In this document: one piece after another, positions 16,118 through 24,580 of the stretch
How the letters are laid out: the number at the start of each line of letters is the position of its first letter
Position numbering within the stretch: position 1 is the stretch's first letter
Source: Brucella daejeonensis
GTDB taxonomy: Bacteria; Pseudomonadota; Alphaproteobacteria; Rhizobiales; Rhizobiaceae
NCBI RefSeq assembly: GCF_014199265.1
Contig: NZ_JACIJG010000027.1
Span: 1 to 42,186 of the forward strand
Direction of reading: 5' to 3'
Length of the DNA: 42,186 nucleotides
Position numbers and translations under genes: made by a program
The notes under the pieces: model-generated
What the model saw: the letters and a program-made list of their open reading frames with translations, nothing else
What the model was told of the DNA's origin: nothing
Databases searched by the model: none

Positions 16118-16920
16118 TATTCACCTACCTTCTTCGCGTCCTTGCCGTCCCGGCCCTTGTTAACGGCGAGACGCCAGCTTTTGCCGCCGTCTGGCTTGTC
16201 TGACGTGGTTTCCTGCGCAATCCAGTATCGACCGCCCCAGGTGACGCCGCTGCCCTTGTGATAGGTCTGACCGTCTCGGAATACTCCGCGATCTATGACC
16301 ACCGGCAGGGGGAATGACTTGACGGTATCGCCCTTGATGAATTTCAAGGAAAGGCCGGAAGCATCCTCGACAAGATCAAGATCATCGAACCCGATGCCGT
16401 CCTTGCCATCCTGCCCCGGAGCGCCATCCTTGCCACAAACAGGGCCAAGGTTTTTCACCTCACCGTTTGACAGGGTGACTGCAAGACTACCGTCGCGTTC
16501 GATAAATGCACCTGCAACGCCAACCCCGCATTCGCCTTTTTCACCGCGCTCACCCGGCAGGCCGTCTTTACCGTCAACGCCGTCGCGCCCGTCTTTACCG
16601 TCCTTTGGCGCTGGAATAGCCGAAACAGCCTCACTGACAGCCGTTTCGACCATGCCGCGTATAACATCAGGGTCAGGCTCTGGAGCGCTCCACGCCTCGA
16701 TTGCGGCCCGAATTTCGGCAAGATCGGATTGAACCTGACCCTTAACGATGTCGGCAACCGTTTCAGGGTCTGCATCCTTGCCATCTTTCGGTGTAGGCAG
16801 GCTCTTGAGTTGCTGTTCCAGATCATCAAGACGCTTGACGATTGGCTTGAGTTCGTCAGCGACGAACCCCTTGACCACAGCTACGATTTCCTTGCCGAAA
16901 GCCTTGCCATCAAATGTCAT
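16117..16920 (-). CDS. Collagen-like virion protein with C-terminal carbohydrate-binding-like domain
   Basis: This 267-aa protein has an N-terminal helical part (about 1-100) and two Gly-X-Y blocks (about 108-132 and 163-176, with many KDG units). A short beta domain separates them, and the C-terminal module GGRYWIAQETTSDKP resembles chitin/cellulose-binding CBM5/12 domains. A trimeric fibre with a sugar-binding tip is a reasonable reading. It lies between portal and connector genes, so it may decorate the capsid or neck. The start overlaps the portal stop as ATGA. Confidence 0.8.
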   Translation of the reverse strand: MTFDGKAFGKEIVAVVKGFVADELKPIVKRLDDLEQQLKSLPTPKDGKDADPETVADIVKGQVQSDLAEIRAAIEAWSAPEPDPDVIRGMVETAVSEAVSAIPAPKDGKDGRDGVDGKDGLPGERGEKGECGVGVAGAFIERDGSLAVTLSNGEVKNLGPVCGKDGAPGQDGKDGIGFDDLDLVEDASGLSLKFIKGDTVKSFPLPVVIDRGVFRDGQTYHKGSGVTWGGRYWIAQETTSDKPDGGKSWRLAVNKGRDGKDAKKVGE

Positions 16921-18242
16921 CGGTTAAACCCTTTGAGAATTTCAATCATGGCCTTGTCGGCTTCGGCTTGAACTGGATTGTCATTGGCAGGCTGTTGCGG
17001 ATTATCGGCCTGCTCGATCAGTTGCTTGTCACGGGCAGCGATTGCTTCCAGTGAATGGTCCTGCTGCTGGAGATAGACGGTATCGCCGCCGGTCTTCATC
17101 TTCGGCAAATCAATGCGCCTGCGGCGTTCGTCCAGCGTCATGACGCTTTTCGCCTGTTCCAGAACTTCCATCTGGGTCTTGCTGTCCATCCGCCACAGGC
17201 CGTCAAGATCGAACTCAGTGCCGATGCCGTCTTTCATGCCAAGACCTTCATCAAGGCAGATTTCTGCATCCTCAATGAGCTTCTGAAGGCCCTGAGAATA
17301 ATATTCTATGTTTAGCGCCTGGATGTTGTTATACGTCGGCATCTGTCCGATCCCGATCTTGTAGGGCGGCACATGGAACGTGGAGCAGACCATTTCGGCA
17401 GACCATTTCAACTGTTCGATAAGCTGACTGTCTGTAGCGTTGAATGCCATAGCCTTGAAATCAAGGCTGTCGCCAAGAACGGCAACTTTGCCGGAGTTCT
17501 TGCCCGAATAGTTGGCCTGCCATTCAGTCTTCAGTCGATCAGCCGTAACCTGGGATATTTCGCCCGGCGCGGTCAGGATGCCGGAAGGAACGCCCTTATT
17601 AGCAAAGAAGTTCGTGCTGTCGCTCTGGATCGCCATCCCCTGCATCGCAGCAAGGCCAGCCGCCGTCAGCGGAGAAAGGCCAATGAGCGGATGAAATAGG
17701 CAGTTGTATCGATCGTGAATAATCTCACGTGCCGGTACGGTCACATCCTGTTCAATGCCGCTGATATTATCGGTCGAAAGACGATAGAAAACATCTCCGC
17801 TTTCGGACACCAAGGGCTGAACACGCTGCGGGTCAAGCACATACAGCGCCGTCACAACGCCGCGACCGTCGCGCCGCTTCAGGATGTAAGCATTGCCGTT
17901 TGATAGTTTCGACAGCAGCCAGTTCTCGAAGAACTGAATGCGTGTCTGGATCGAGTTGGGCTTGCGCAGGACTGGATCGTATGCAGGGTTGGATGTCTCC
18001 TGCCAGATGCCGCCCTCACCACGCTGCATAAGCTTGACGCGAAGTTTGGAAATGTCGCTGGCAATCAGCGTCATGCACGAAAACACGGCGAAATATGTCA
18101 GAGCAAGATCGCGATTGATCTCGACATTCTGCTGCCATGCCCCGCTGAAACTTTCACGGATGATGGGCAGCCATCCGCCTCGGTTTGCGGTAGGCTGCGA
18201 AAGCGACTTTGCGCGGCCAATTTCCCAGCCAAAAATCTTCAT
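16917..18242 (-). CDS. Portal protein, HK97 family
   Basis: This 441-aa protein forms the dodecameric DNA entry ring. Family landmarks include LTYFAVFSCMTLIASDISKL near the N-terminus, FFENWLLSKLSNGNAYI, and FFANKGVPSGIL-QVTADRLKTEW. In the C-terminal half come FHVPPYKIGI and YNNIQALNIEYYSQGL. The length is normal for HK97 portals. It lies upstream of the connector genes and 12 bp downstream of the head-fibre gene; the ATG is at 18240-18242. Confidence 0.94.
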   Translation of the reverse strand: MKIFGWEIGRAKSLSQPTANRGGWLPIIRESFSGAWQQNVEINRDLALTYFAVFSCMTLIASDISKLRVKLMQRGEGGIWQETSNPAYDPVLRKPNSIQTRIQFFENWLLSKLSNGNAYILKRRDGRGVVTALYVLDPQRVQPLVSESGDVFYRLSTDNISGIEQDVTVPAREIIHDRYNCLFHPLIGLSPLTAAGLAAMQGMAIQSDSTNFFANKGVPSGILTAPGEISQVTADRLKTEWQANYSGKNSGKVAVLGDSLDFKAMAFNATDSQLIEQLKWSAEMVCSTFHVPPYKIGIGQMPTYNNIQALNIEYYSQGLQKLIEDAEICLDEGLGMKDGIGTEFDLDGLWRMDSKTQMEVLEQAKSVMTLDERRRRIDLPKMKTGGDTVYLQQQDHSLEAIAARDKQLIEQADNPQQPANDNPVQAEADKAMIEILKGFNR

Positions 18243-18254
18243 CGTTAGCCCCTT

Positions 18255-18554
18255 TTAGGTGGCGATAAAACCGGCAGTGCGAAGGCTGGCTAGGAGTGCG
18301 TTGATCGTGGCAACTTCCGTGCCTTCGGCGGCATCTGGAACGGCAACACCCACCGGCTTTCCCGTTACCTGCGCCCAAGTCGGTTGATAATTCCCAGCCT
18401 TAGCCGTTGTCGCGGTGGTGCCGATTGTCAGCGCAGTAGCGCCAGTCGCGACACCTGCCAGCTTCGTCTTTTCAGCATCGGTGTAGGCATTTGTGTTCGC
18501 CTCAGCTTCATAAGCGGTCTTGATGACCGATCCGAGCGTAGATAATTCAGCCAT
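18255..18554 (-). CDS. Head fibre protein (Phage_fiber_2-like)
   Basis: This 99-aa protein has an N-terminal AYTDAEKTKLAGVATGA repeat-type motif common in phage fibres. Its C-terminus, DAAEGTEVATINALLASLR, resembles the capsid-bound head-fibre domain seen in phi29-like phages. It probably decorates capsids. It lies in the capsid-portal interval with two further small genes. Confidence 0.68.
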   Translation of the reverse strand: MAELSTLGSVIKTAYEAEANTNAYTDAEKTKLAGVATGATALTIGTTATTAKAGNYQPTWAQVTGKPVGVAVPDAAEGTEVATINALLASLRTAGFIAT

Positions 18555-18557
18555 TTC

Positions 18558-18776
18558 TTATGCTCCGTTCAGAACAATCGCTCCGCTATTCGTGACGACA
18601 GAACCATCGTTCATCACCAGTAAGGCGGGGTCTATGTCCGTTCCATACGTGACCGGTGCGCCGCTGTTCGTCACAGTTTCACCATTCACAGTGACGAGAA
18701 ACGCCGGATCGACTGACCCTCCGCCACCATCACCGATGAATTGAATGAACTCTGTTGCACCGATGAAGCCGATCAT
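18558..18776 (-). CDS. Small Gly-rich virion-associated protein, 72 aa
   Basis: It contains a hydrophobic N-terminus (MIGFIGATEFIQFIGDGGGG) and two approximate repeats: VNGETVTNSGAPVTYG and MNDGSVVTNSGAIVLNG. No family is recognised. The repeats and position between head-fibre and capsid genes suggest a fibre or decoration component. The ATG overlaps the preceding small gene's stop as ATGA. Confidence 0.6.
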   Translation of the reverse strand: MIGFIGATEFIQFIGDGGGGSVDPAFLVTVNGETVTNSGAPVTYGTDIDPALLVMNDGSVVTNSGAIVLNGA

Positions 18777-18940
18777 TCGTCATCGTCCTGATGATTGTCC
18801 GCCTTCCGCTTTGCCTTTGGCTTCGGCGCTGGCTGTTCAACTGGCTTCGGTTCTTCCCGATAGCCCATCTTTTCGAAGATGCGCAGATACCGGCGATCCG
18901 GGGATTTCATCGCTCTATCGAAATAGGAAAGGTGCTTCAT
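18773..18940 (-). CDS. Small basic phage protein, 55 aa
   Basis: An ATG at 18938-18940 follows GGAG with 6-base spacing. The product starts MKHLSYFDRAMKSPDRRY, continues with a Pro/Lys-rich stretch and ends QDDDE. Similar short proteins occur after the capsid gene in rhizobial prophages, as far as I recall. Function is unknown. Its stop overlaps the next start (ATGA). Confidence 0.65.
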   Translation of the reverse strand: MKHLSYFDRAMKSPDRRYLRIFEKMGYREEPKPVEQPAPKPKAKRKADNHQDDDE

Positions 18941-18961
18941 GGTGATCTCCATGGAAGAGTA

Positions 18962-18986
18962 GGCAGGGCGCGTGATGCGCCCCGCC
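18962..18986 (-). terminator. Hairpin downstream of the capsid gene
   Basis: GGCAGGGCGC (18962-18971) pairs with GCGCCCCGCC (18977-18986) over ten positions with one mismatch and a 5-nt loop, just after the capsid stop. There is no T-tract, so it may act as an mRNA-stabilising or partial attenuation hairpin that sets high capsid expression. Confidence 0.5.
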
Positions 18987-18994
18987 CTATTGGC

Positions 18995-20404
18995 TTACTG
19001 GCCCCACTTAACAGCGGAGAGCACCTGAACAGCGTTTGCACGGCGAGCCATCCAGTTCAGGGTACGTTCAGCGCGGAAGGCCACGCTGTTCGTCTGGAAC
19101 ATGGAAACAAGCTGTGCTGGGGTCGGCGTACCGGAGTTGTGAGCCGGATTGTCGGCCATTTCCAGCGATGCTTCACGGCTCAGGTCCACAGCCACATCGC
19201 CGTCATCAGCGAAGTAGATGTCCGAAGCATTGACGAGGACGACATATGCACCGTCATCAGCCGGATCGGTCGAACCAGTCACGACCGGAACGTATTCCGA
19301 AACGATAACCGGAAGGCCGAACAGAGTGCCGCCGTTCATGCTGATACCTGGGAACTCAGCCTGACCAAGCGGGTTCTGCATCAGCGAAAGGGCAAGAGCC
19401 ACAGTTGCCGACATGATCCAGACGCCGGAGGTAGGAGCATTGTTCGCAGCAATGAAGGCTCCGAACAGTTTCTGAATGTCGGCGCGAACATCATCAGCCG
19501 TGCCGCCTGCCGACGGAATAGCCGTGACGCCATTCGTGATCGATGCCGGAGACGTACCAGCAACCGCAGCCTTGGCCGGGTTGATGAAGTCCGTATCCAG
19601 GCGAGCGCGGAGAGCCGCAACAAGCTGGTCACGGATGATCGCTTCAGCCGAAGGCGAGCTATCGCGAAGCACTTCTTCAGTGGCAACGGCGATATTGGCG
19701 ACCTTGAGCGGTTCCAGCGTCTTGCGCTCGAAGTCAAACTTGGTCAGCGGCTTGGCCTTGCCTTCACCTACCCAATAGCCCTCGCCGCCGGAAGTCTGGC
19801 CAATCAGCGGGACGCGGAATGGCACACGACGAAGGGACGGAATGCCATTCGCACCGAAACGACCGAGAATGGTCTGGGGACGAAGATATTCCACGAAGTC
19901 AGCGAAAGCCGACGTTTCGTCACCAACCAGTGGGCTAGCCCAAGTTGCGTGAGTGGTGGTTGCAGCAGGTACGGCAGCCTTGGCAAAGAAGCCGAAAACG
20001 GACGAGGTTTCGCCGTAAAGCTCTTTTGCTACCGTGCGGACGCTCTCGCCGTCGAGCTTGGCGAGTGCCTTCACCTTGGCGATACGGGCGAATGCGATGC
20101 CCTTGTCGAGCTTTTCAGCGCGAGGGACAACGACCACACCGGCACGAGCCTGTGCGCCATCACCTTCACGGCCACCGGCAACAGGCACCGCCTTTTCGGC
20201 GGCAGCCTTTTCCAGAGTGCGCAAACGCTTCAGATGGCTGTCGATAGCGTCATTGTCTGCCTGAAGACCGTCGAACTCTTCCTGCTGTGCAGCATCGAGC
20301 GTTTCGCCCTTTTCTGCCGACTTCGACATGATGTCTTCCATGGCCTTCAGGTTTGCCGCTCGCTTGTTTTCGTAAGCGGCGATCTGTTCAGCGTAAGTAG
20401 CCAT
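18995..20404 (-). CDS. Major capsid protein, HK97 fold
   Basis: This 469-aa precursor has an N-terminal coiled-coil delta/scaffold region (about 1-110), removed by the prohead protease, then the HK97 core. Recognisable pieces are FADFVEYLRPQTIL, RVPFRVPLIGQTSGGEGYWVG and the central KTLEPLKVANIAVATEEVL. ISMNGGTLFGLPVIVSEYVP follows in the C-terminal half. The ATG at 20402-20404 is preceded by GGAGG at 5 bases, so it is preferred over an ATG four codons upstream that overlaps the protease stop. Confidence 0.94.
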   Translation of the reverse strand: MATYAEQIAAYENKRAANLKAMEDIMSKSAEKGETLDAAQQEEFDGLQADNDAIDSHLKRLRTLEKAAAEKAVPVAGGREGDGAQARAGVVVVPRAEKLDKGIAFARIAKVKALAKLDGESVRTVAKELYGETSSVFGFFAKAAVPAATTTHATWASPLVGDETSAFADFVEYLRPQTILGRFGANGIPSLRRVPFRVPLIGQTSGGEGYWVGEGKAKPLTKFDFERKTLEPLKVANIAVATEEVLRDSSPSAEAIIRDQLVAALRARLDTDFINPAKAAVAGTSPASITNGVTAIPSAGGTADDVRADIQKLFGAFIAANNAPTSGVWIMSATVALALSLMQNPLGQAEFPGISMNGGTLFGLPVIVSEYVPVVTGSTDPADDGAYVVLVNASDIYFADDGDVAVDLSREASLEMADNPAHNSGTPTPAQLVSMFQTNSVAFRAERTLNWMARRANAVQVLSAVKWGQ

Positions 20405-20415
20405 TGCTACCTCCA

Positions 20416-21036
20416 TTAATGATTGATTTTGTTGATGGTGAATGGCACCCGCTTCTGGGTCGCCGCCGCCAAGCGAGCCACATGCACCTTCTTGCTCATC
20501 TGAGCCGGAGCCTGCTTTTCCTCAGTCGGAAACTCGAATTTCTTGATGTGGGCGATGGCATCAGCATCAAGGCTCTTGCCAACGCTGGAGATCACGGCCT
20601 GTTCGTTGGCCGGGATGGTCACGGCTGAAAGCTCGAACACTTCGCTTTCGATGAAGCGAATGCCGCCTTCCTCCATGAAACTGTATTCGATGGGCCGAAA
20701 GCCGATGGACACGGCGCGCACCAAGCCAAGCTTGATGCTCTGCCATGCTTCCTCGATCCGGTCCCGAAGCGTTCCTGCTTCGGAAACAACCGGCAATTCT
20801 GCTTCGAAGTTGATGCCCTTCTCGGTCGGGGCATCGAATTTCACGGTGCCAATCGGCTTGTCGTGCTTGTGCTGCCAGAGCAACGGAAGTGGGTTCTGGA
20901 ACTTGACGCCCATCGGGTCAACGATGTCGCCCACACGATCAACGGCTGGGCTGGTCGCCACGCCTCGAATGATGCGCCGTTCTTCGTTCACCGCTTTGAC
21001 TTCGATGCACGAATAGGCGCGCCGCGTCATTTCCAT
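20416..21036 (-). CDS. Prohead protease, HK97 family (S78)
   Basis: This 206-aa serine protease removes the capsid delta domain. The likely catalytic residues are visible as His in LLWQHKHD, Ser in RAVSIGF and the acidic/ANE segment in FELSAVTIPANEQA. The start ATG at 21034-21036 has GGAGG at 6 bases. It lies between terminase and capsid genes, as in HK97. Confidence 0.93.
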   Translation of the reverse strand: MEMTRRAYSCIEVKAVNEERRIIRGVATSPAVDRVGDIVDPMGVKFQNPLPLLWQHKHDKPIGTVKFDAPTEKGINFEAELPVVSEAGTLRDRIEEAWQSIKLGLVRAVSIGFRPIEYSFMEEGGIRFIESEVFELSAVTIPANEQAVISSVGKSLDADAIAHIKKFEFPTEEKQAPAQMSKKVHVARLAAATQKRVPFTINKINH

Positions 21037-21069
21037 GACGGACCTCCATCTTTCAAATTGTCAGTGAAA

Positions 21070-22743
21070 TCAGACGAACATCATCTGATACGTTTTTGCG
21101 CGCTTCACTTCCGGGTTCCGGCTCATCACCGTCACCGCATCGAATAGCGCCATCACCGGGTCAATCTTCGCATCGCCCGCGTTTTGCTTGGTTGCCTTGA
21201 TCCCGGTTGCCGTTGGCTCAATCTTGAGATTTCCCACACACCAGTCCATCAGCGATGACGGTGCATGTCTCAACGTGCCGTTCACAAGGCGGCGCTCAGA
21301 TGACTTGATTGCAGTCATCATCCGCCAGCCCTGCGCTACGCCTTCCAGATTGCCATTTTCCTGCGATACGCCGATTTCATCGAGAGCTTCGATCATGTCG
21401 CCAAGGCCCGCCGGGTCCACGGCTACAGAAGCGAGCAAGCCCCGCTCTTTCACGTAGTCGATCTTGCCAATGATGTCCGAGATGTCCTCCAGCGCATCAT
21501 CGACAATCGTCAATTCCCCTGCTCGCTGGAAATCACGAAGCAGAGATGCAATAGACTTCCGACGTTCAAGAACGCTTGTGTGGCACCATGCATGTGACCA
21601 TGAGAGCCAGTTCCATGAGCCTTTCTCACGTCCGACTATTGTCATTCCGAATAAGTCGTCCAGACCGCCGCCGTCGATGCCGACAACGCAGACCTCACAC
21701 CGATCCAACAAAGCATCGAGACTGGTTAACGACTTGTCAGTGCGCTCAGCCCAGAACTCAGCCCCTGGCCAGCGATTTGCGCGCAGATTGCCACTGATTT
21801 CGACGTTTAGGTGTTTTGCAAGGAAGACATTCCGGGTTTCAGGCCCGCTGGCCAGCTCCTTACGAAGCTCGTCCTCAATCCAGTCCTTGCTTACCGAACG
21901 CCCCATATTTGGGTTCGTGATGTAGAAATTCTCTGGATCAAGAAAGGACTGGTTCTCGATCATTGCCTTGGGATATTCGTACAGAACGCCCAGGCTCTTT
22001 CGGTCTACCGTGATCCCGTCGCGAACGTCCCTGAAATAGTCCAGTTTCGCCTTAAATACCCCGGCAGGCGGGGCATCACTCTGGGTTGACAGGTAGATTA
22101 CGAACCCTTCCGGGCGGGATACAAGGCCGCCGGTAGCTTCCCGCAACATCGCATCTGCATTATTCTTCTTCCCGAAAATCCAAAGCTCATCCACAAGGAC
22201 GAAGGCAGCCTTCTTGCCGCCTACCGTGTCCGTGTCGGCTGCTACCACCTTCAGGCTGGCCCTCGTCACGCGATGGGTGATCTGCTTGAAGTTGTCCTGG
22301 ATATGCAGAAGGTCGCTTAGTTCTGGATCGGCCCTCACCATGTCAGCGGCAGGCTTATAGCTGTTGTTTGCGATTTCGAGCGTAGGAGCCAAAATCAGCA
22401 GTTCCGCCGATGGACGCCAGTTCCTAATCAGTGCCGTTAGCATGATCCCGGCTGCAATCGTGGATTTCGAGTTCTTCTTGCTAATCAGAAGAAAGAACTC
22501 ACGGATATTCCGCTTGGCCGTCGCATGGTCATACGCGCCGAAGATTGCCTTGACGAAATCGAACACCCATTCTTCGCAGGCTTCTCCGAACGTCGGGCTT
22601 CCTGGCGCGTCTACGATCTTTAGCGACTTGAACACATCAAGGGCGGCTTCAGCCTCTTCAGGGAACAAAGGATCGAACGGGATAAGCGAACGACCTTCGA
22701 CAATCCGGCTCTCCCAATCTGGGCAGCTCGTATCCCACATCAT
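21070..22743 (-). CDS. Terminase large subunit
   Basis: This 557-aa packaging motor has a Walker A-type segment SKKNSKST (88-95), Walker B FVLVDE (181-186), a coupling motif near IYLSTQSD and an RNase H-like nuclease domain. The latter shows VVGIDGGG (Asp357) and a C-terminal DPVMALFDAV. It translocates DNA into proheads and cuts genome ends. The ATG overlaps the small subunit stop as ATGA. Confidence 0.94.
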   Translation of the reverse strand: MMWDTSCPDWESRIVEGRSLIPFDPLFPEEAEAALDVFKSLKIVDAPGSPTFGEACEEWVFDFVKAIFGAYDHATAKRNIREFFLLISKKNSKSTIAAGIMLTALIRNWRPSAELLILAPTLEIANNSYKPAADMVRADPELSDLLHIQDNFKQITHRVTRASLKVVAADTDTVGGKKAAFVLVDELWIFGKKNNADAMLREATGGLVSRPEGFVIYLSTQSDAPPAGVFKAKLDYFRDVRDGITVDRKSLGVLYEYPKAMIENQSFLDPENFYITNPNMGRSVSKDWIEDELRKELASGPETRNVFLAKHLNVEISGNLRANRWPGAEFWAERTDKSLTSLDALLDRCEVCVVGIDGGGLDDLFGMTIVGREKGSWNWLSWSHAWCHTSVLERRKSIASLLRDFQRAGELTIVDDALEDISDIIGKIDYVKERGLLASVAVDPAGLGDMIEALDEIGVSQENGNLEGVAQGWRMMTAIKSSERRLVNGTLRHAPSSLMDWCVGNLKIEPTATGIKATKQNAGDAKIDPVMALFDAVTVMSRNPEVKRAKTYQMMFV

Positions 22744-23159
22744 CCGTTATTGCTCACAACAAGCTTCGGCGCTGATGGCGTAGCAAAGCGACCGCCGACC
22801 TTCTCAGCCGCCATCTGCTGCTCTTCCTTCTTGCCAAGCTTCGGTTCTTTTGCTGGCCTGTCGGGCGCTCGGCGGCCTTGCACATCGACAGCCGAAACCT
22901 GCTCAATCATCTTGTTCTGGGCTTGAACATTCCCGCCTTTGGCAGCGTGGTAGCGCGCCATTATCATGTCTGCGCGGACCTTCGCCGTTGCGATGTCGAT
23001 CTCATAAGAAAAATGCTTACGCAAAGTTGGCTCTGAAATGCCAATAACTTCGGCAATCGCCTCATTCGACATGCCGCAAGCCTTGAGAACGCGCACTTTC
23101 TCACGTTCGTCATCCGTTGGCGCGAATTCGGGACGACCGCTGTTTTTGTTACCGGCCAT
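22740..23159 (-). CDS. Terminase small subunit
   Basis: This 139-aa protein has an N-terminal GNKNSGRPEF motif, an HTH (CGMSNEAIAEVIGISEPTLRK, within about 27-48) and a helical oligomerisation part. A Lys/Pro-rich C-terminus probably contacts the large subunit. It recognises the packaging start site. Position just upstream of the large subunit confirms the call. Confidence 0.9.
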   Translation of the reverse strand: MAGNKNSGRPEFAPTDDEREKVRVLKACGMSNEAIAEVIGISEPTLRKHFSYEIDIATAKVRADMIMARYHAAKGGNVQAQNKMIEQVSAVDVQGRRAPDRPAKEPKLGKKEEQQMAAEKVGGRFATPSAPKLVVSNNG

Positions 23160-23243
23160 GGCTGAAACTCAGTGCTCCAAAAAAATTGTGTGCCTTAAGG
23201 GGATGCGCGGGTCTGAAAGCATTCCTATTCCAGACTTTTCGAT

Positions 23244-23277
23244 GCCCCCCGGTAGGACTTTGATCCTATTATGGGGC
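23244..23277. other. Dyad-symmetry element beside the small terminase gene
   Basis: TAGGA (23253-23257) pairs with TCCTA (23264-23268), flanked by CCCC and GGGG arms (around 23244-23249 and 23273-23276). It lies in the 109-bp gap between the terminase small subunit and the HNH/kinase gene, which otherwise holds no gene. This is the usual place for a cos or terminase-binding site; a transcription hairpin is the alternative. Confidence 0.4.
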
Positions 23278-24135
23278 GACATTCCTGTTTATCGCCCCTC
23301 GAATGACCCTATCGCCTATCCTTGGCTCGTAATTGGCCCACCAATTGGTTATTGCCTGTTCGGTTCTGGCCATATCTCGGTCTGGATCACGGCTTGCTTG
23401 CGCCATGCAGGTAGGCTCATCCACTTCTAGAACGATGATGGCTTCCGGCTTGAGCGTTTGTTGCCACCAGTCGCGGTGCTTTGCCTTTGGCTCTGCTACT
23501 ATGAACCAAGCTGCACGGTGGTTAGATGGTCGAGACAGGGAACCGAGCATGTCATTGCGCCTGTAGAGCGCAGCATTAAGCCACTTGTCACGGTCCCATC
23601 CGTGGGTAGGTTCGCCGGATATCTCCGATGCAATCACATCCAGGTCTATGACAAGATCGAACGGGCCTTTATTCCTAGCCACGTAGGTACTCTTGCCCGA
23701 TCCGGCTGGGCCGCACACAATGGTCAGAGGAATGAACGAGGGCTGTAACCACTTAGGATGAATGGCCGCTACCTTGTCCGCTCTCTCCTGCGCCTGCTTG
23801 ATGCTGTCGTGGTACTCCTTGGACACAGACTGTAGGTTATCCATATCCCAGAACAGGGCAGCATCGCCTCTGTGCGGCTTGATATGGTCCACTACAGGGC
23901 TATTGGGCGCTGGGTGCTTGCCGATCAGGAGGACGCCGGTACGCTGGCACTTGTAGCCGTCTCGTACCAGCACCTGCTCACGCAACCGCTGCCACTTGCT
24001 GGTCTTATACCAGGCTCTCCATTCGGTGTTCTGATCTCGCTCTCTAAGGCGTACTGCCTCTTGCTGCTTCCGGTCCACTGTCAGCCTTGGCTTCATCGTG
24101 GATACGAGAGGCTTGAGGGTTTTGATTTTAGCCAT
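23269..24135 (-). CDS. HNH endonuclease fused to a P-loop kinase-like domain
   Basis: This 288-aa protein joins two domains. Residues about 45-113 form an HNH nuclease (DGYKCQRTG, VVDHIKPHRGD with His84, DMDNLQSV with Asn100, KEYHDSIK). Residues 137-288 form a P-loop domain with GPAGSGKST (142-150), LVIDLDVIA and a later basic/acidic region, like AAA_33 or zeta-type kinases. HNH proteins next to terminase are needed for DNA end cleavage in several cos phages. The attached kinase domain has no obvious role there. Confidence 0.85.
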   Translation of the reverse strand: MAKIKTLKPLVSTMKPRLTVDRKQQEAVRLRERDQNTEWRAWYKTSKWQRLREQVLVRDGYKCQRTGVLLIGKHPAPNSPVVDHIKPHRGDAALFWDMDNLQSVSKEYHDSIKQAQERADKVAAIHPKWLQPSFIPLTIVCGPAGSGKSTYVARNKGPFDLVIDLDVIASEISGEPTHGWDRDKWLNAALYRRNDMLGSLSRPSNHRAAWFIVAEPKAKHRDWWQQTLKPEAIIVLEVDEPTCMAQASRDPDRDMARTEQAITNWWANYEPRIGDRVIRGAINRNVAP

Positions 24136-24141
24136 ATTTGC

Positions 24142-24378
24142 TTACCAGCATGAAGGCTTAGGCCTTGGTACGGTGCTGAATGGCTGACCTGCGATCTTCT
24201 CCCATCCTCGGCCAGCTACATTGAACTGGTCGCCGCTCCCGTCTACTATCACCCACTGCCCGGATACACCGCACTGGCAAACAAGCCGTACATATGGACT
24301 GAAGAGCTTGTACTTCAGATCGGGATCGCCTTGGCAAGCTGGGCATGACGCTACTGCTACTCGCGGTGTGTAACCCAT
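24142..24378 (-). CDS. Small zinc-ribbon protein (Lar-like)
   Basis: This 78-aa protein has CPACQGDPD and VRLVCQCGVSG, two Cys pairs likely to bind zinc, then WVIVDG and a Trp-containing C-terminal part. The layout recalls the Lar restriction-alleviation family, but the match is loose. It lies 6 bp upstream of the HNH/kinase gene and may be co-translated with it. Confidence 0.6.
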   Translation of the reverse strand: MGYTPRVAVASCPACQGDPDLKYKLFSPYVRLVCQCGVSGQWVIVDGSGDQFNVAGRGWEKIAGQPFSTVPRPKPSCW

Positions 24379-24380
24379 CC

Positions 24381-24578
24381 CTACCCCTTCGCCTTAAGCT
24401 CTGCTGCTACTGCTGCCTCGGTCTGGTGATCCAGGTATGCGTCTAGGCTGGCATGCATCTGGTCTCGGATTTCATCGGCTATGTCCATGTTGCCGCGCAT
24501 TACCGCTGCGAGATGGAGATGCCTTGATCCTACGATGTCCTGCCATGTGGCTTGCATGAACTGGATGGGCTTGGGCAT
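24381..24578 (-). CDS. Small hypothetical protein, 65 aa
   Basis: This predicted-helical protein (IVGSRHLHLAAVMRGNMDIA, EIRDQMHASLDAYLDHQTE) belongs to no family I recognise. It fits tightly between two genes on the same strand, with gaps of 2 bp on each side, which supports expression as part of the operon. Confidence 0.6.
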   Translation of the reverse strand: MPKPIQFMQATWQDIVGSRHLHLAAVMRGNMDIADEIRDQMHASLDAYLDHQTEAAVAAELKAKG

Positions 24579-24580
24579 GG

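Noticed and set aside
18791..20419. Long plus-strand open frame of 542 codons opposite the capsid gene
   Set aside because: It is the antisense shadow of the clear HK97 capsid gene; its translation is rich in His/Arg/Ser with no domain, and GC-biased codons leave the opposite strand open.
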